DNA of 64,000 nucleotides from an uncultured Pseudomonadales bacterium (GCA_943788875.1 CALSSA010000001.1:310001-374000); one strand, 5' to 3'. Shown: positions 49,651 to 58,496, counted from the stretch's first letter. The notes: generated from the letters alone by a model not told the origin. Program-made: numbers and translations.

Positions 49651-50268
49651 CTAATTCTCGCCCAAGCCTAATGATATGATAGAAGCGGTCTGCCTTTTCA
49701 ATGCGTCCTTTAATTCCTGGATGGACATCGGCTCGTCAGAAATAAAATCAGTAAACATCTGATTGACGTTGTTCCAAATAATTTCACCCAGTGATTGGGA
49801 GTCCCATTCGGCGATAAAAACCTGCTCATCTTTAAGGGCATGCATCACACCAATAAGCTGCGCTTTTAATTTTCTATCGACATTGTGGTATTCCTGAGAG
49901 AATTTCTTGTGTGAGGACGCCGTTGAGGCAGCAAGTGCTTGCCGCCAACAGGACTTATTCATAAACTCCATCGGATGATCCACATACAGTTCAATTAGCT
50001 TATAAATAATGTCGACATCATTCCTTTGACGCTGGGCAATGATCGTCTCGCCAATCTGCTCAACACCTTCCCCTTCGTCTATTAATACTGCCAGGAGAAG
50101 CCCTATCTTATTATCAAAATTATTATAAATGGTGGCGGGTGAGACGTTAGATCTCTCCGCGACCATTTCTATCGCCGTAAGGTCGTAGCCTATTGACGAA
50201 AAAAATCGAGCCGCGTTTGCTACTATCCGCTTTTGTCGGCTGACCTTGTTAGTTTCTCTGAGACTCAT
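49651..50268 (-). CDS. TetR/AcrR-family regulator, second copy, intact
   Basis: 205 aa with an N-terminal TetR HTH (RIVANAARFFSSIGYDLTAIEMVAERSNVSPATIYNNFDNK). Over its whole length it is closely similar to the frameshifted regulator at 46004–46622, including the rare stretch YVDHPMEFMNKSCWRQALAAS, and both halves keep the same length. Together they flank the GMC and MFS genes. Duplicated regulators with near-identical HTHs may recognise the same operator; the ligand domains differ more, which would allow two inducers. A TTGACT hexamer is present about 140 bases upstream (near 50404–50409). Confidence 0.93.
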   Translation of the reverse strand: MSLRETNKVSRQKRIVANAARFFSSIGYDLTAIEMVAERSNVSPATIYNNFDNKIGLLLAVLIDEGEGVEQIGETIIAQRQRNDVDIIYKLIELYVDHPMEFMNKSCWRQALAASTASSHKKFSQEYHNVDRKLKAQLIGVMHALKDEQVFIAEWDSQSLGEIIWNNVNQMFTDFISDEPMSIQELKDALKRQTASIISLGLGEN

Positions 50269-50507
50269 AAGACTCGTTTATTGATTGAATTGCTTAATAG
50301 ACCTGCTGTGGCCACTGCAAAAACCTGATTGTTCGCCGCGCACGCGCCAAAATGTTCAGGTTTTCGAGAAAGCGCCTATTTTAACCTCAGATGCTCGGGC
50401 TAAGTCAATAATCCCCTATTTTTCTTGATAAATTCTCCTTCCTATGGCGTTTATGGGCTTGGGGCCTAGTCAACCAGATAGGTCACCAGTAAAAGCTATA
50501 TCTGCGT

Positions 50508-50880
50508 CTACGTATTCCTAATTAGGGTTCCATAGTCTGTCTTGCCTCTGGCAATACTGATAAAAGCCAAGGAGTCATTGGCATCAACAATCGCAATGGT
50601 GCCCATACCAGCTTCTAATAATGACAAGGCTTCTTCCACCTTTGGAATCATGCCGCCGACAATAATACCGCTATCTATATGTGCCCTTGCCTCGGGGGCG
50701 TCTAAATGACCGAAGCGGCTCTGGGGATTGGTAATATCCCTATATATACCACCGATGCCAGTAACAAAGATCAGCAGCTGCGCAGACATCTGTTTCGCTA
50801 TCTGAATAACCGTGGTGTCGGCATTAATATTAAACACTTCACCGGGGTGGTTTGTAACAAGCTTGTAACTCTCAACTCTA
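50508..50880 (-). pseudogene. C-terminal fragment of an acetylglutamate kinase-like amino-acid kinase
   Basis: The open frame encodes GEVFNINADTTVIQIAKQMSAQLL, GGIYRDITNP, IDSGIIVGGMIPKVEEALSLLEAG and KTDYGTLI, the C-terminal half of the ArgB branch (nucleotide-binding GGMIPKV and the NINAD substrate loop). The N-terminal half with the phosphate-binding GG loop is absent. The frame reaches back to a stop at 50895–50897 within an inverted repeat of the island end. It looks truncated by the event that built the guaA-adjacent island. As it stands the product cannot be an active kinase. Confidence 0.7.
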
Positions 50881-50884
50881 TATA

Positions 50885-50950
50885 AATCAATGGGTTACAC
50901 CTGCCCGACTACTCCCCACTCAATGAAATCATAATTGTAACCCATTGATT
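50885..50950. repeat. Distal att-like end of the guaA-adjacent island
   Basis: A perfect 15-bp inverted repeat (AATCAATGGGTTACA at 50885–50899; TGTAACCCATTGATT at 50936–50950) encloses ACTCCCCACTCAAT (50911–50924), which matches the guaA 3' end (ACTCCCACTCAAT, 53559–53571) apart from one extra C. TGTGAAAC repeats follow at 50969–50988. Confidence 0.65.
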
Positions 50951-51080
50951 ATATTGATATTTTAAAAAGTGTGAAACGAGTGTGAAAGTAGAGCCTTTGC
51001 ATTCACCCGACGAAACAATCAAAACCATTTAAAAACTCACCGATAGTTTCACACCGTGCAACCAATGAGAATAACATATT

Positions 51081-53048
51081 CTATGGCATATGAGATTCTA
51101 TATAAGCCTCAATATCCGTAGCTGTATTTCTCAAACTCTGAGTAGAAACTGCACCGCTAATCAAGCTTTCTCCTCGAAGACCAAAAGCATACCTCAGCAA
51201 CATTAAACCGTCTGTTAGCGCATCAACTGCACCACTATTATCTATATCTGCTATTGAAAGTGCCCGCTCAATATTGGATTCAACTTCCGCTTGGCTTAAT
51301 GCTGATTCAGCACTGATTGCACTTCTGGTTAAACTTTCACTGCGAAGACCAAATGCATACCTAAGGAGTAGCAAACCATCAGTGAGTGCGTCAAGATTGC
51401 CGCTTTGATCAAAATCCCAATTAACAGAGTCATCATCTAAAACGCAATTTTCATCATGTTCAGGAGTTATGCCCTCTATAACAACATTATCCCAATCGCC
51501 ATTACTGTTTTGACAATAGGTAATTGTTTGAAGAGGGTTAAAGGTAAATGCGCTGTTACTAATCTCAGGTAACTTACCATCAAAATGAAGGTGATTTATG
51601 TTGCTAAATCTAAAAGATAAATTCCCAATACTTGTAACACTTGCTGGGAAAGTGACGCTGGTTAATAGGTTATTGGTAAAAGCACGTTCACCAATACTCG
51701 TAACACCATCTGAAATGATTACACTGGTTAAATTGTTACTACTGAAAACACCATCCTCAATTGTTGACACACTATCAGGAATGGTCAAACTAACTAATTG
51801 ATTATTAGCAAAGGCAGAATGCCCAATACTTGTCACGCTATTTGGAATAGTAATACTGGCAAGAGCATTACCCTCAAAAGCACTACCCCCAATTCTAATG
51901 ACAGAATCGGGTATAGTAACGTTAGTCAATTGATAATTAGTCAATGGAGGAAGATAGAATGCCATGTCTCCAATTTCAGTAACAGCATAACCATCAATGG
52001 ATTCAGGAATTACCAAATCAGAGACGCATGTATTAGTACATCCAATTATTATTGCATTTTCTGAGGATAACAAATAACGAAATTCGCCACTGCTAATTCC
52101 TGGGTTATCGATGAAAGCAGTATTCGCAATCACACTATCAGAAATAGTTACACTGATTAATTGATTATTAGAAAAAGCCCTAGCTCCAATACTAAAAACG
52201 CTGTCTGGAATAGTCACGCTGGTTAATTCATTATTTGCAAATGCACCCCAACCAATGCTATTTAAACTATCAGGAATGGTCACATTTATTAATCGATTAT
52301 CACTAAAAGCATAATTTCCAATACTGGTAACACTATCTGGAATAGTTACACTGATTAATTGGTTATCATGAAAAACACTATTATTGATAGTGGTTAGGGT
52401 GTTCGAAATAGTAAGACTTGTTAATTGATTGTGACTAAAAGCCCCTTTCCAAATACTGGTAACGCTATCTGGAATGGTCACGCCAGTCAATTCGTTATAG
52501 GAAAAGGCTTGTGCCCCAATCGTGGTAACAGCATAACCATCAATGGATTCAGGAATTACCAAATCAGAGACGCATGTATTAGTACATCCAATTATTATTG
52601 CATTTTCTGAGGATAACAAATAACGAAATTCGCCACTGCTAATTCCTGGGTTATCGATGAAAGCAGTATTCGCAATCACACTATCAGAAATAGTTACACT
52701 GATTAATTGATTATTAGAAAAAGCCCCATTCGAAAGTCTAGCTACGCTATCTGGAATCGTCACGCTGGTTAATTCATTATATGCAAATGCCATATAACCA
52801 ATACTAGTTACAGTATCTGGAATCGTCACGCTGGCTAACTGTCGGTAAGCAAAAGCACTACCAGAAATACTAGTAACACTATGACCATAAATTTCTTCAG
52901 GAATAACTAAATCAAAAGGACAGGTTTCAACACAACCCGTTATCTCAAGCCCACCATCAATAAATAACACATAGGTAAACTCTGTATTTGCCAAAGAATG
53001 ATTGCATGACAACATAAGCGAAACAAATAATAGAAAGCGTTTTAGCAT
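51081..53048 (-). CDS. Secreted BspA-like leucine-rich-repeat protein with C-terminal dockerin-like repeats
   Basis: 655 aa from ATG 53048; signal peptide MLKRFLLFVSLMLSCNHSLA. The body is built of about twenty 20–23-residue BspA/TpLRR repeats with the consensus IPDSVTSIGxxAFxxNxLTSV. A 182-residue period is created by a perfect 202-bp DNA duplication. The C-terminus has two Ca-binding, dockerin/EF-hand-like units, DQSGNLDALTDGLLLLRY and DNSGAVDALTDGLMLLRY, each followed by AFGLR. BspA-type proteins are surface adhesins or phage/host interaction modules; the dockerin-like tail is a cell-envelope or complex-assembly element in many marine bacteria. It is low in GC and lies inside the island next to guaA. 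Confidence 0.85.
   Translation of the reverse strand: MLKRFLLFVSLMLSCNHSLANTEFTYVLFIDGGLEITGCVETCPFDLVIPEEIYGHSVTSISGSAFAYRQLASVTIPDTVTSIGYMAFAYNELTSVTIPDSVARLSNGAFSNNQLISVTISDSVIANTAFIDNPGISSGEFRYLLSSENAIIIGCTNTCVSDLVIPESIDGYAVTTIGAQAFSYNELTGVTIPDSVTSIWKGAFSHNQLTSLTISNTLTTINNSVFHDNQLISVTIPDSVTSIGNYAFSDNRLINVTIPDSLNSIGWGAFANNELTSVTIPDSVFSIGARAFSNNQLISVTISDSVIANTAFIDNPGISSGEFRYLLSSENAIIIGCTNTCVSDLVIPESIDGYAVTEIGDMAFYLPPLTNYQLTNVTIPDSVIRIGGSAFEGNALASITIPNSVTSIGHSAFANNQLVSLTIPDSVSTIEDGVFSSNNLTSVIISDGVTSIGERAFTNNLLTSVTFPASVTSIGNLSFRFSNINHLHFDGKLPEISNSAFTFNPLQTITYCQNSNGDWDNVVIEGITPEHDENCVLDDDSVNWDFDQSGNLDALTDGLLLLRYAFGLRSESLTRSAISAESALSQAEVESNIERALSIADIDNSGAVDALTDGLMLLRYAFGLRGESLISGAVSTQSLRNTATDIEAYIESHMP
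51979..52180 (-). repeat. Direct repeat within the LRR gene, copy 1
   Basis: 202 bp, identical to 52525–52726 by eye. Offset 546 bp = 182 codons, so the frame is kept. Encodes the segment from near ESIDGYAVT back through FIDNPGISSGEFRYLL. Confidence 0.92.
52525..52726 (-). repeat. Direct repeat within the LRR gene, copy 2
   Basis: Second copy of the 202-bp repeat. Sequence identity over the whole length, including third codon positions, means a recent duplication or gene conversion. Confidence 0.92.
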
Positions 53049-53236
53049 CACAAAAGACCAATAATTTAATTATTATTAATTGAATAGTAATACATAAGTG
53101 TATTCAAACCAAATGGATCACTTGGCGCATAAGAAGCTAAAAGTGGTATAGTGGTAAGGAAAATGCTGTAAATAATTATAAATAGAGGATAAAGAACATA
53201 TAAATACACTTATTAAATCGACACAAGGAGGAAAGA

Positions 53237-53368
53237 ATGAGACATACATTAATCAACTTCAATATGCCCAACCATCTAAAAAACAATTTGGATATGCTCG
53301 TTAAATTCAAGCGGGTCTCAAGAACATCAATTCTTAATAAAATCATTGAAGAGTTTTGCCGTCCTTAG
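53237..53368 (+). CDS. 43-aa ribbon-helix-helix-like protein
   Basis: ATG 53237 is preceded by a perfect AGGAGG 6–7 bases upstream. The product has a short N-terminal strand (TLINFNMP), a helix (NHLKNNLDMLVKFK) and a second helix after a turn (VSRTSILNKIIEEFC), the pattern of CopG/Arc-type DNA-binding dimers. It is encoded opposite the LRR gene and divergent from it, inside the island, with its start 188 bases from the LRR start. It may repress the LRR gene or island excision functions. It is close to the minimum size for this fold. Confidence 0.6.
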   Translation: MRHTLINFNMPNHLKNNLDMLVKFKRVSRTSILNKIIEEFCRP

Positions 53369-53439
53369 TTAAAGTTGTTTGCTAGATAAAAATTTAGAAA
53401 ATAATGCTTGTTACTTATGATTTTCAATAGACACGAGTT

Positions 53440-53571
53440 TGTGAAACAAACTGTGAAGGTAGAATTTAAAAACTTAATAAAAACAATAGGTTACAAAAGT
53501 GTGAAACAGCGTAATAATTTATAACCTATTGATTTTAAACGGTTTTTTAGATCTTATCACTCCCACTCAAT
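53440..53571. repeat. guaA-proximal att-like end of the island
   Basis: Contains TGTGAAACAAACTGTGAAGGTAGA-type repeats (53440–53463), an inverted pair CAATAGGTTA (53484–53493) and TAACCTATTG (53522–53531) with GTGTGAAAC between them (53499–53507), and the core ACTCCCACTCAAT (53559–53571) that overlaps the last guaA codons. Confidence 0.6.
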
Positions 53572-55136
53572 CGTAGCCGGCGGCTTGCTCGACACATCAT
53601 AGGCAACCCGAGATACATTGGGGATCTCATTGATAATGCGATTGGAAACCTTCTCCAGCAACTCGTAAGGCAGGTGCGCCCAGCGGGCGGTCATAAAGTC
53701 GATAGTCTCAACAGCGCGCAGTGCAATCACCCATTCATAGCGACGCGCATCACCGACCACACCCACAGACTTAACCGGCAGGAATACCGCAAAGGCCTGA
53801 CTGGTCTTTTGATACCAACCAAAGTTATGCAGCTCTTCAAGGAAGATTGCATCGGCTTCACGAAGAATATCTGCATACTCTTTTTTAACTTCACCGAGAA
53901 TACGTACACCCAGGCCAGGGCCAGGGAACGGATGACGGTATACCATATCGTAGGGTAGCCCCAGCTCAACACCAATTTTGCGTACTTCGTCTTTAAATAG
54001 TTCGCGCAGTGGCTCAACCAATTTAAGGAGCATATGATCTGGCAGACCGCCAACATTGTGGTGTGACTTAATCACGTGTGCCTTGCCGGTTTTAGAGGCG
54101 GCAGACTCGATCACATCAGGGTAGATCGTACCCTGAGCGAGGAATTTTACATTATCAATTTTCTGCGATTCTTCATCGAACACTTCGATAAAGGTATTAC
54201 CAATGACTTTACGCTTTTTCTCTGGATCACTAATACCCACCAAGCCATTCAGGAATTTATCCTGCGCATTGGCGCGAATCACTTTTACGCCCATATTTTT
54301 GGCGAACATTTCCATCACCGCATCGCCTTCATTTTTGCGCAACAAACCATTGTCGACAAAAACACAGGTCAGCTGATCACCGATCGCTTTATGCAGCAGT
54401 GCCGCAACCACTGAGGAATCAACACCACCTGAAAGCCCTAGTAAGACATGGCTATCGCCAACCTGCTCGCGTACTCGGGCGATCTGGTCTTCGATAATCG
54501 CCGCCGCTGTCCACAGCGCTTCACAGCCACAGATCTGTAGTGCGAAAGTGTTGGAACATACGCTCACCCTGAAGGGTATGAGTGACTTCTGGGTGGAACT
54601 GAATACCGTATAATTTCTTTCTCTTCATTGACCATGCCGGCAATCGGGCAGGATGGCGTCGATGCCATCAACTCAAAGCCTTCTGGCATAGCGGTAACCT
54701 TGTCACCGTGGCTCATCCATACATCGAGCAGAGACTCGCCGTCAGTACCTATATGATCTTTAATGTCCTGTAGCAGTGTATTCGCCGACTCAACTTTAAT
54801 CTGCGCATAACCAAATTCGTGGACTGCGGAACTCTCAACACGACCACCCAACTGGCCGGCCATGGTTTGCATACCGTAACAGATACCCAGCACAGGTAGA
54901 CCCATGGTAAATACGCAGTCTGGTGCGCGAGGTGCTTCAGCGCCGCCTGTCACCGACTCGGGGCCGCCGGAGAGGATAATGCCGCGGGGGTTAAACTCGC
55001 GAATTTCTTCTTCGCTGATATCCCAGGCGCGAATCTCGGAGAACACACCAATTTCGCGAATACGCCGTGCGATCAACTGGGTGTACTGGGAACCAAAATC
55101 GAGAATAAGAATTTTTTGCGAATGAATATCAGACAT
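53557..55136 (-). CDS. guaA: GMP synthase (glutamine-hydrolysing), two frameshifts in this sequence
   Basis: GuaA converts XMP to GMP with glutamine and ATP. The N-terminal amidotransferase has the Cys nucleophile in LGICYGMQ; the ATP-pyrophosphatase P-loop is [10 protein letters not shown], followed by FVDNGLLR, and the dimerisation domain ends ATIEWE. As given, the frame breaks at about 54608–54616 (after NEEKEI) and again at about 54545–54547. Removing one base at each restores [19 protein letters not shown] then [14 protein letters not shown] and gives exactly 525 aa, the E. coli length. guaB lies 96 bases upstream, so they form an operon. Because the enzyme is central, sequencing error is more likely than loss. 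Confidence 0.95.
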
Positions 55137-55232
55137 TAAACAATCCTATAAAAACAAAAAGAGGGCTGCACTCACAGCACAACCCCCCATAACATGTGTA
55201 AAAAGCGCTGACGCGACTTTTAAATAACGACC

Positions 55233-56708
55233 TTAACGACCACCGGCCGGATAATTGGGAGCTTCTTTGGTAATCTGCACATCGTGCACATGGCTCTCGC
55301 CCATACCTGCAGAAGTCACCCGCACAAATTCTGGTTCGGTGCGCATCTGTTCCATAGTGGTACAACCGGTGTAGCCCATCGCTGAACGCAAACCACCCAA
55401 CATCTGGTGGATAATCGCCGATACTGGCCCTTTGTAGGGAACACGTCCTTCAATACCCTCAGGAACCAGCTTCTCAGCACCTGCATTGGCATCTTGGAAG
55501 TAGCGATCACTGGAACCCTGATTACGCGCCATGGCACCCAGAGAGCCCATACCGCGATAGGATTTGTAAGAGCGACCCTGATAGATTTCAATCTCGCCCG
55601 GTGCCTCTTCAGTACCGGCAAGCATGGAACCCATCATCACTGCACTGGCGCCGGCAACAATTGCCTTAGACATATCACCAGAGTAGCGAATACCACCATC
55701 GGCAATCACTGGAACACCTGTGCCTTTAAGTGCCTCAACAGCACCGGCAATCGCCGTCACCTGAGGAACACCAATACCGGTGACAATTCTGGTGGTACAG
55801 ATTGAACCTGGACCAATACCAACCTTTACGCCATCGGCACCGGCATCAGCTAGGGCTTTAGCGCCCTCACCAGTTGCCACATTACCACCGATAACCTGAA
55901 CTTCAGGATAGTTATCTTTAATCCAGCGCACGCGATCGAGTACATTCTTAGAATGGCCATGAGCAGTATCAACCACCAACACATCGACACCGGCAGCTAC
56001 CAGAGCACGAATGCGCTCGTCGGTACCTTCGCCAACACCAATTGACGCACCAACACGGAGTCGGCCCTGATCGTCTTTACAGGCATTGGGGTACTGCTCG
56101 GCTTTATCGATATCGGTTACGGTAATCAGACCTTTAAGTTCAAAGTCATCATTGACAACCAATACTTTTTCAATTCGGTGTTTTGTGCAACAGCGCCGCA
56201 CTTCATCGGGCTCAGCGCCCTCTTTAACCGTTACCAAACGCTCTTTGGGTGTCATTACCGAGGTCACAGGCGCACTCATATCAGTGGCAAAGCGAACATC
56301 GCGACGGGTAACAATACCAATCAGGTTATTCTTATCCAGAATCGGTACACCGGAGATATTATTGGCTTCAGTAAAGGCGTGAAGATCAGCTAAGGTGGCA
56401 GTTCCCTGAAGAGTAAACGGGTTTTTAACCACGCCACTTTCGTATTTTTTAACCGCCCAGACTTCTTTAGCCTGCTGTTCGATAGTCATGCTCTTGTGGA
56501 CAATACCCACCCCGCCTTCTTGAGCAATAGCAATTGCCAGACGAGATTCAGTAACTGTATCCATAGCCGCTGAGACCAGTGGGATATTCATGGTAATACC
56601 ACGAGTCAGCTGAGAGCTTGTAGTAACATCTTTCGCCGTTACCTCTGAATAGCCGGGTACCAGAAGTACATCGTCAAAGGTTAGAGCTTCGTGAGAAATG
56701 CGTAACAT
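55233..56708 (-). CDS. guaB: Inosine-5'-monophosphate dehydrogenase
   Basis: 491 aa. It oxidises IMP to XMP with NAD, the committed step to guanine nucleotides. A TIM barrel starts [14 protein letters not shown] and is interrupted by a tandem CBS (Bateman) domain at about residues 93–205. The catalytic Cys304 is in [11 protein letters not shown], followed by the flap region ([22 protein letters not shown] with RVPYKG). The frame is intact. It is divergent from xseA, the usual gammaproteobacterial arrangement, with a hairpin at about 56798–56818 in the shared spacer. Confidence 0.98.
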   Translation of the reverse strand: MLRISHEALTFDDVLLVPGYSEVTAKDVTTSSQLTRGITMNIPLVSAAMDTVTESRLAIAIAQEGGVGIVHKSMTIEQQAKEVWAVKKYESGVVKNPFTLQGTATLADLHAFTEANNISGVPILDKNNLIGIVTRRDVRFATDMSAPVTSVMTPKERLVTVKEGAEPDEVRRCCTKHRIEKVLVVNDDFELKGLITVTDIDKAEQYPNACKDDQGRLRVGASIGVGEGTDERIRALVAAGVDVLVVDTAHGHSKNVLDRVRWIKDNYPEVQVIGGNVATGEGAKALADAGADGVKVGIGPGSICTTRIVTGIGVPQVTAIAGAVEALKGTGVPVIADGGIRYSGDMSKAIVAGASAVMMGSMLAGTEEAPGEIEIYQGRSYKSYRGMGSLGAMARNQGSSDRYFQDANAGAEKLVPEGIEGRVPYKGPVSAIIHQMLGGLRSAMGYTGCTTMEQMRTEPEFVRVTSAGMGESHVHDVQITKEAPNYPAGGR

Positions 56709-56860
56709 AAGGGACGCTTACCTCAATGAGGGTTTAAAAAGTAAGCGGCGCATTATAAATCAGCCACCGATGTAAGGAAACAACTATTTATCCGCCTCCA
56801 GCTCTAGCTTGGAGGCTAAAACTGCTTATATAGCCGCACTTTTATCACTACAATGGCAGC

Positions 56861-58209
56861 ATGAATTCTAAATACCGGCGACCGCCAAATATTTAGCGTC
56901 AGCGAACTCAATAGAAGCGTTCGCCATCTGCTCGAAACCCAGCTACCCATGCTCTGGGTGGAGGGCGAAATATCCAACTTTGCGCGCCCCGCCTCTGGCC
57001 ACTGGTATTTGACCCTAAAAGACGGTCAGGCTCAGGTGCGCTGCGCGATGTTTCGCAACAGCAATATGCGCGTCAATTTTAAACCGGGCAATGGTACCCA
57101 GGTATTGGTGCGTGGACGGGTGGGACTCTATGAGGGCCGCGGCGACTATCAGCTGATTATTGAGCATATGGAAGAAGCCGGGTTTGGCGCGCTGCAACGG
57201 CAGTTTGATGAGCTTAAACAGAAACTTGCCAGTGAAGGTTTATTTGAGACTGCCCATAAGCAACTAATGCCCGAGTCTGTGAGTCATGTAGGGATTATTA
57301 CCTCGCCCACTGGTGCTGCGGTAAAAGATATTCTCTCAGTGCTTAAACGGCGCTTTCCGTCGATTAAGGTCAGTATCTTTCCCACCGCTGTTCAGGGTGC
57401 ACAAGCTGCAGGGCAAATCGTTGAGGCGATCAATACAGCCCAAGTAACGTCAATGTGATGCATTAATTGTCGGTCGCGGCGGCGGTTCGCTGGAAGATCT
57501 CTGGCCGTTTAATGAAGAGTCGGTGGCCAGAGCTATTTTCTCCAGCGAGATTCCGATTATTAGCGCGGTTGGCCATGAGATTGATTTTACCATCGCTGAC
57601 TTTGTCGCCGATCTGCGTGCACCTACACCCTCTGTCGCCGCTGAAATGATCAGCCCGGATGGTGAGGATATGCTCAACCAGTTTGAGGGCTTTGAAGTAC
57701 TGCTAGCCGAAGCTATGGCCAGAACAACCCAGCAGCTTCGTCAACAGATCACTAATCTACACAAACGCCTGCAACACCCGGGGCGTAAACTGCAGGAGCA
57801 GGCACAACATCTGGATCATCTGGATATCCGCCTGCGCCGCGCTATCAGCAGCAAGTTACAGCAACAGCGTTACCAGATGGATAATGTGCAGGGTAAATTG
57901 TCGCGAGTGCATCCAGCCGATGCCATTGTTAACCGTCAGCAGTTGGTGACTGAGTACCTTAAGCGAATGTCGCGGGGTATTGCTCAGCAGCTTGATACTA
58001 AGAAGAATAAAACTGCACAGGCTATGCATCTGCTGGATACGGTGAGTCCGCTAAAGACTCTTGGGCGTGGTTATTCGATTATTCGTGATGATCGCGGGAC
58101 TGTGCTTAAGACTGTGGTGGGGGTTAGTGCTGGTGATAAACTGAAAAGTCAGATGGTGGATGGTGAGATTTGCTTTACTGTGAATGGGACGACGGATAAA
58201 ACGCTTTAG
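56861..58209 (+). CDS. xseA: Exodeoxyribonuclease VII large subunit, two frameshifts in this sequence
   Basis: XseA with XseB degrades single-stranded DNA in both directions. From ATG 56861 the frame should read [17 protein letters not shown], but an extra A in 56870–56872 puts the OB-fold region (VWVEG-like [21 protein letters not shown]) out of frame with the start. A second extra base near 57442–57446 separates AINTAQV from [17 protein letters not shown]. Removing both gives 448 aa (E. coli 456), with [37 protein letters not shown] and the coiled-coil C-terminus. xseB is not in the window. Residual insertion errors are the best explanation. Confidence 0.93.
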
Positions 58210-58264
58210 GGTTCAGCAACCTCGAATTACTAACGAAGCATATCTCAGCGAAACACCCTTATAT

Positions 58265-58386
58265 CCACGAAGCACCGTCATCCCAGCGTAGGCTGGGACC
58301 TCTAGAACCTCGCTGTTAACCCATTATTATAGTATGCAGTGATAGAGACAGGTCCTAGCCTACGCTAGGATGACGGTGCTTCGTGG
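58265..58386. repeat. MITE-like inverted repeat with CGTCATCC motif
   Basis: 37-base arms (58265–58301 and 58350–58386) pair at 35 of 37 positions; the two mismatches lie at symmetrical positions within the smaller internal dyad (CCCAGCGTAGGCTGGG versus CCTAGCGTAGGCTAGG), so pairing within each arm is preserved. No ORF. It sits in the xseA–der convergent spacer. Confidence 0.88.
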
Positions 58387-58389
58387 GGA

Positions 58390-58496
58390 GATCGTGCGGG
58401 GTGTTAGAGGTCCTTCGCCGCTGCGAGTTTCACGGACGGGGTCCTTCGCCGCTGCGCGGCTCAGGACGATAATCTAGGCTATCGCCTGAGATTATC
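58390..58496. repeat. TCCTTCGCCGCTGCG repeat units and der 3' hairpin
   Basis: GTCCTTCGCCGCTGCG occurs twice (about 58410 and 58441), related to the repeats at 2.8 and 11.4 kb. GATAATCTAGGC (58468–58479) pairs with GCCTGAGATTATC (58484–58496) with one bulge, spanning the der stop codon; it may act as a terminator without a T-run. Confidence 0.6.

Larger units (their letters stand above)
50911..53571. mobile_element. Candidate 2.7-kb genomic island at the 3' end of guaA
   Basis: The interval between the two att-like repeats is visibly richer in A+T than its neighbours and holds a BspA-like surface protein gene and a small ribbon-helix-helix gene. The 3' end of guaA is a documented integration site for genomic islands in Proteobacteria. 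Both ends carry inverted repeats of the family AATGGGTTACA/AATAGGTTACA and TGTGAAAC direct repeats (50969–50988, 51046–51054 inverted, 53440–53463, 53499–53507) that could be integrase arm sites. No integrase gene is present, so it is a remnant or a non-autonomous element. Confidence 0.6.
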
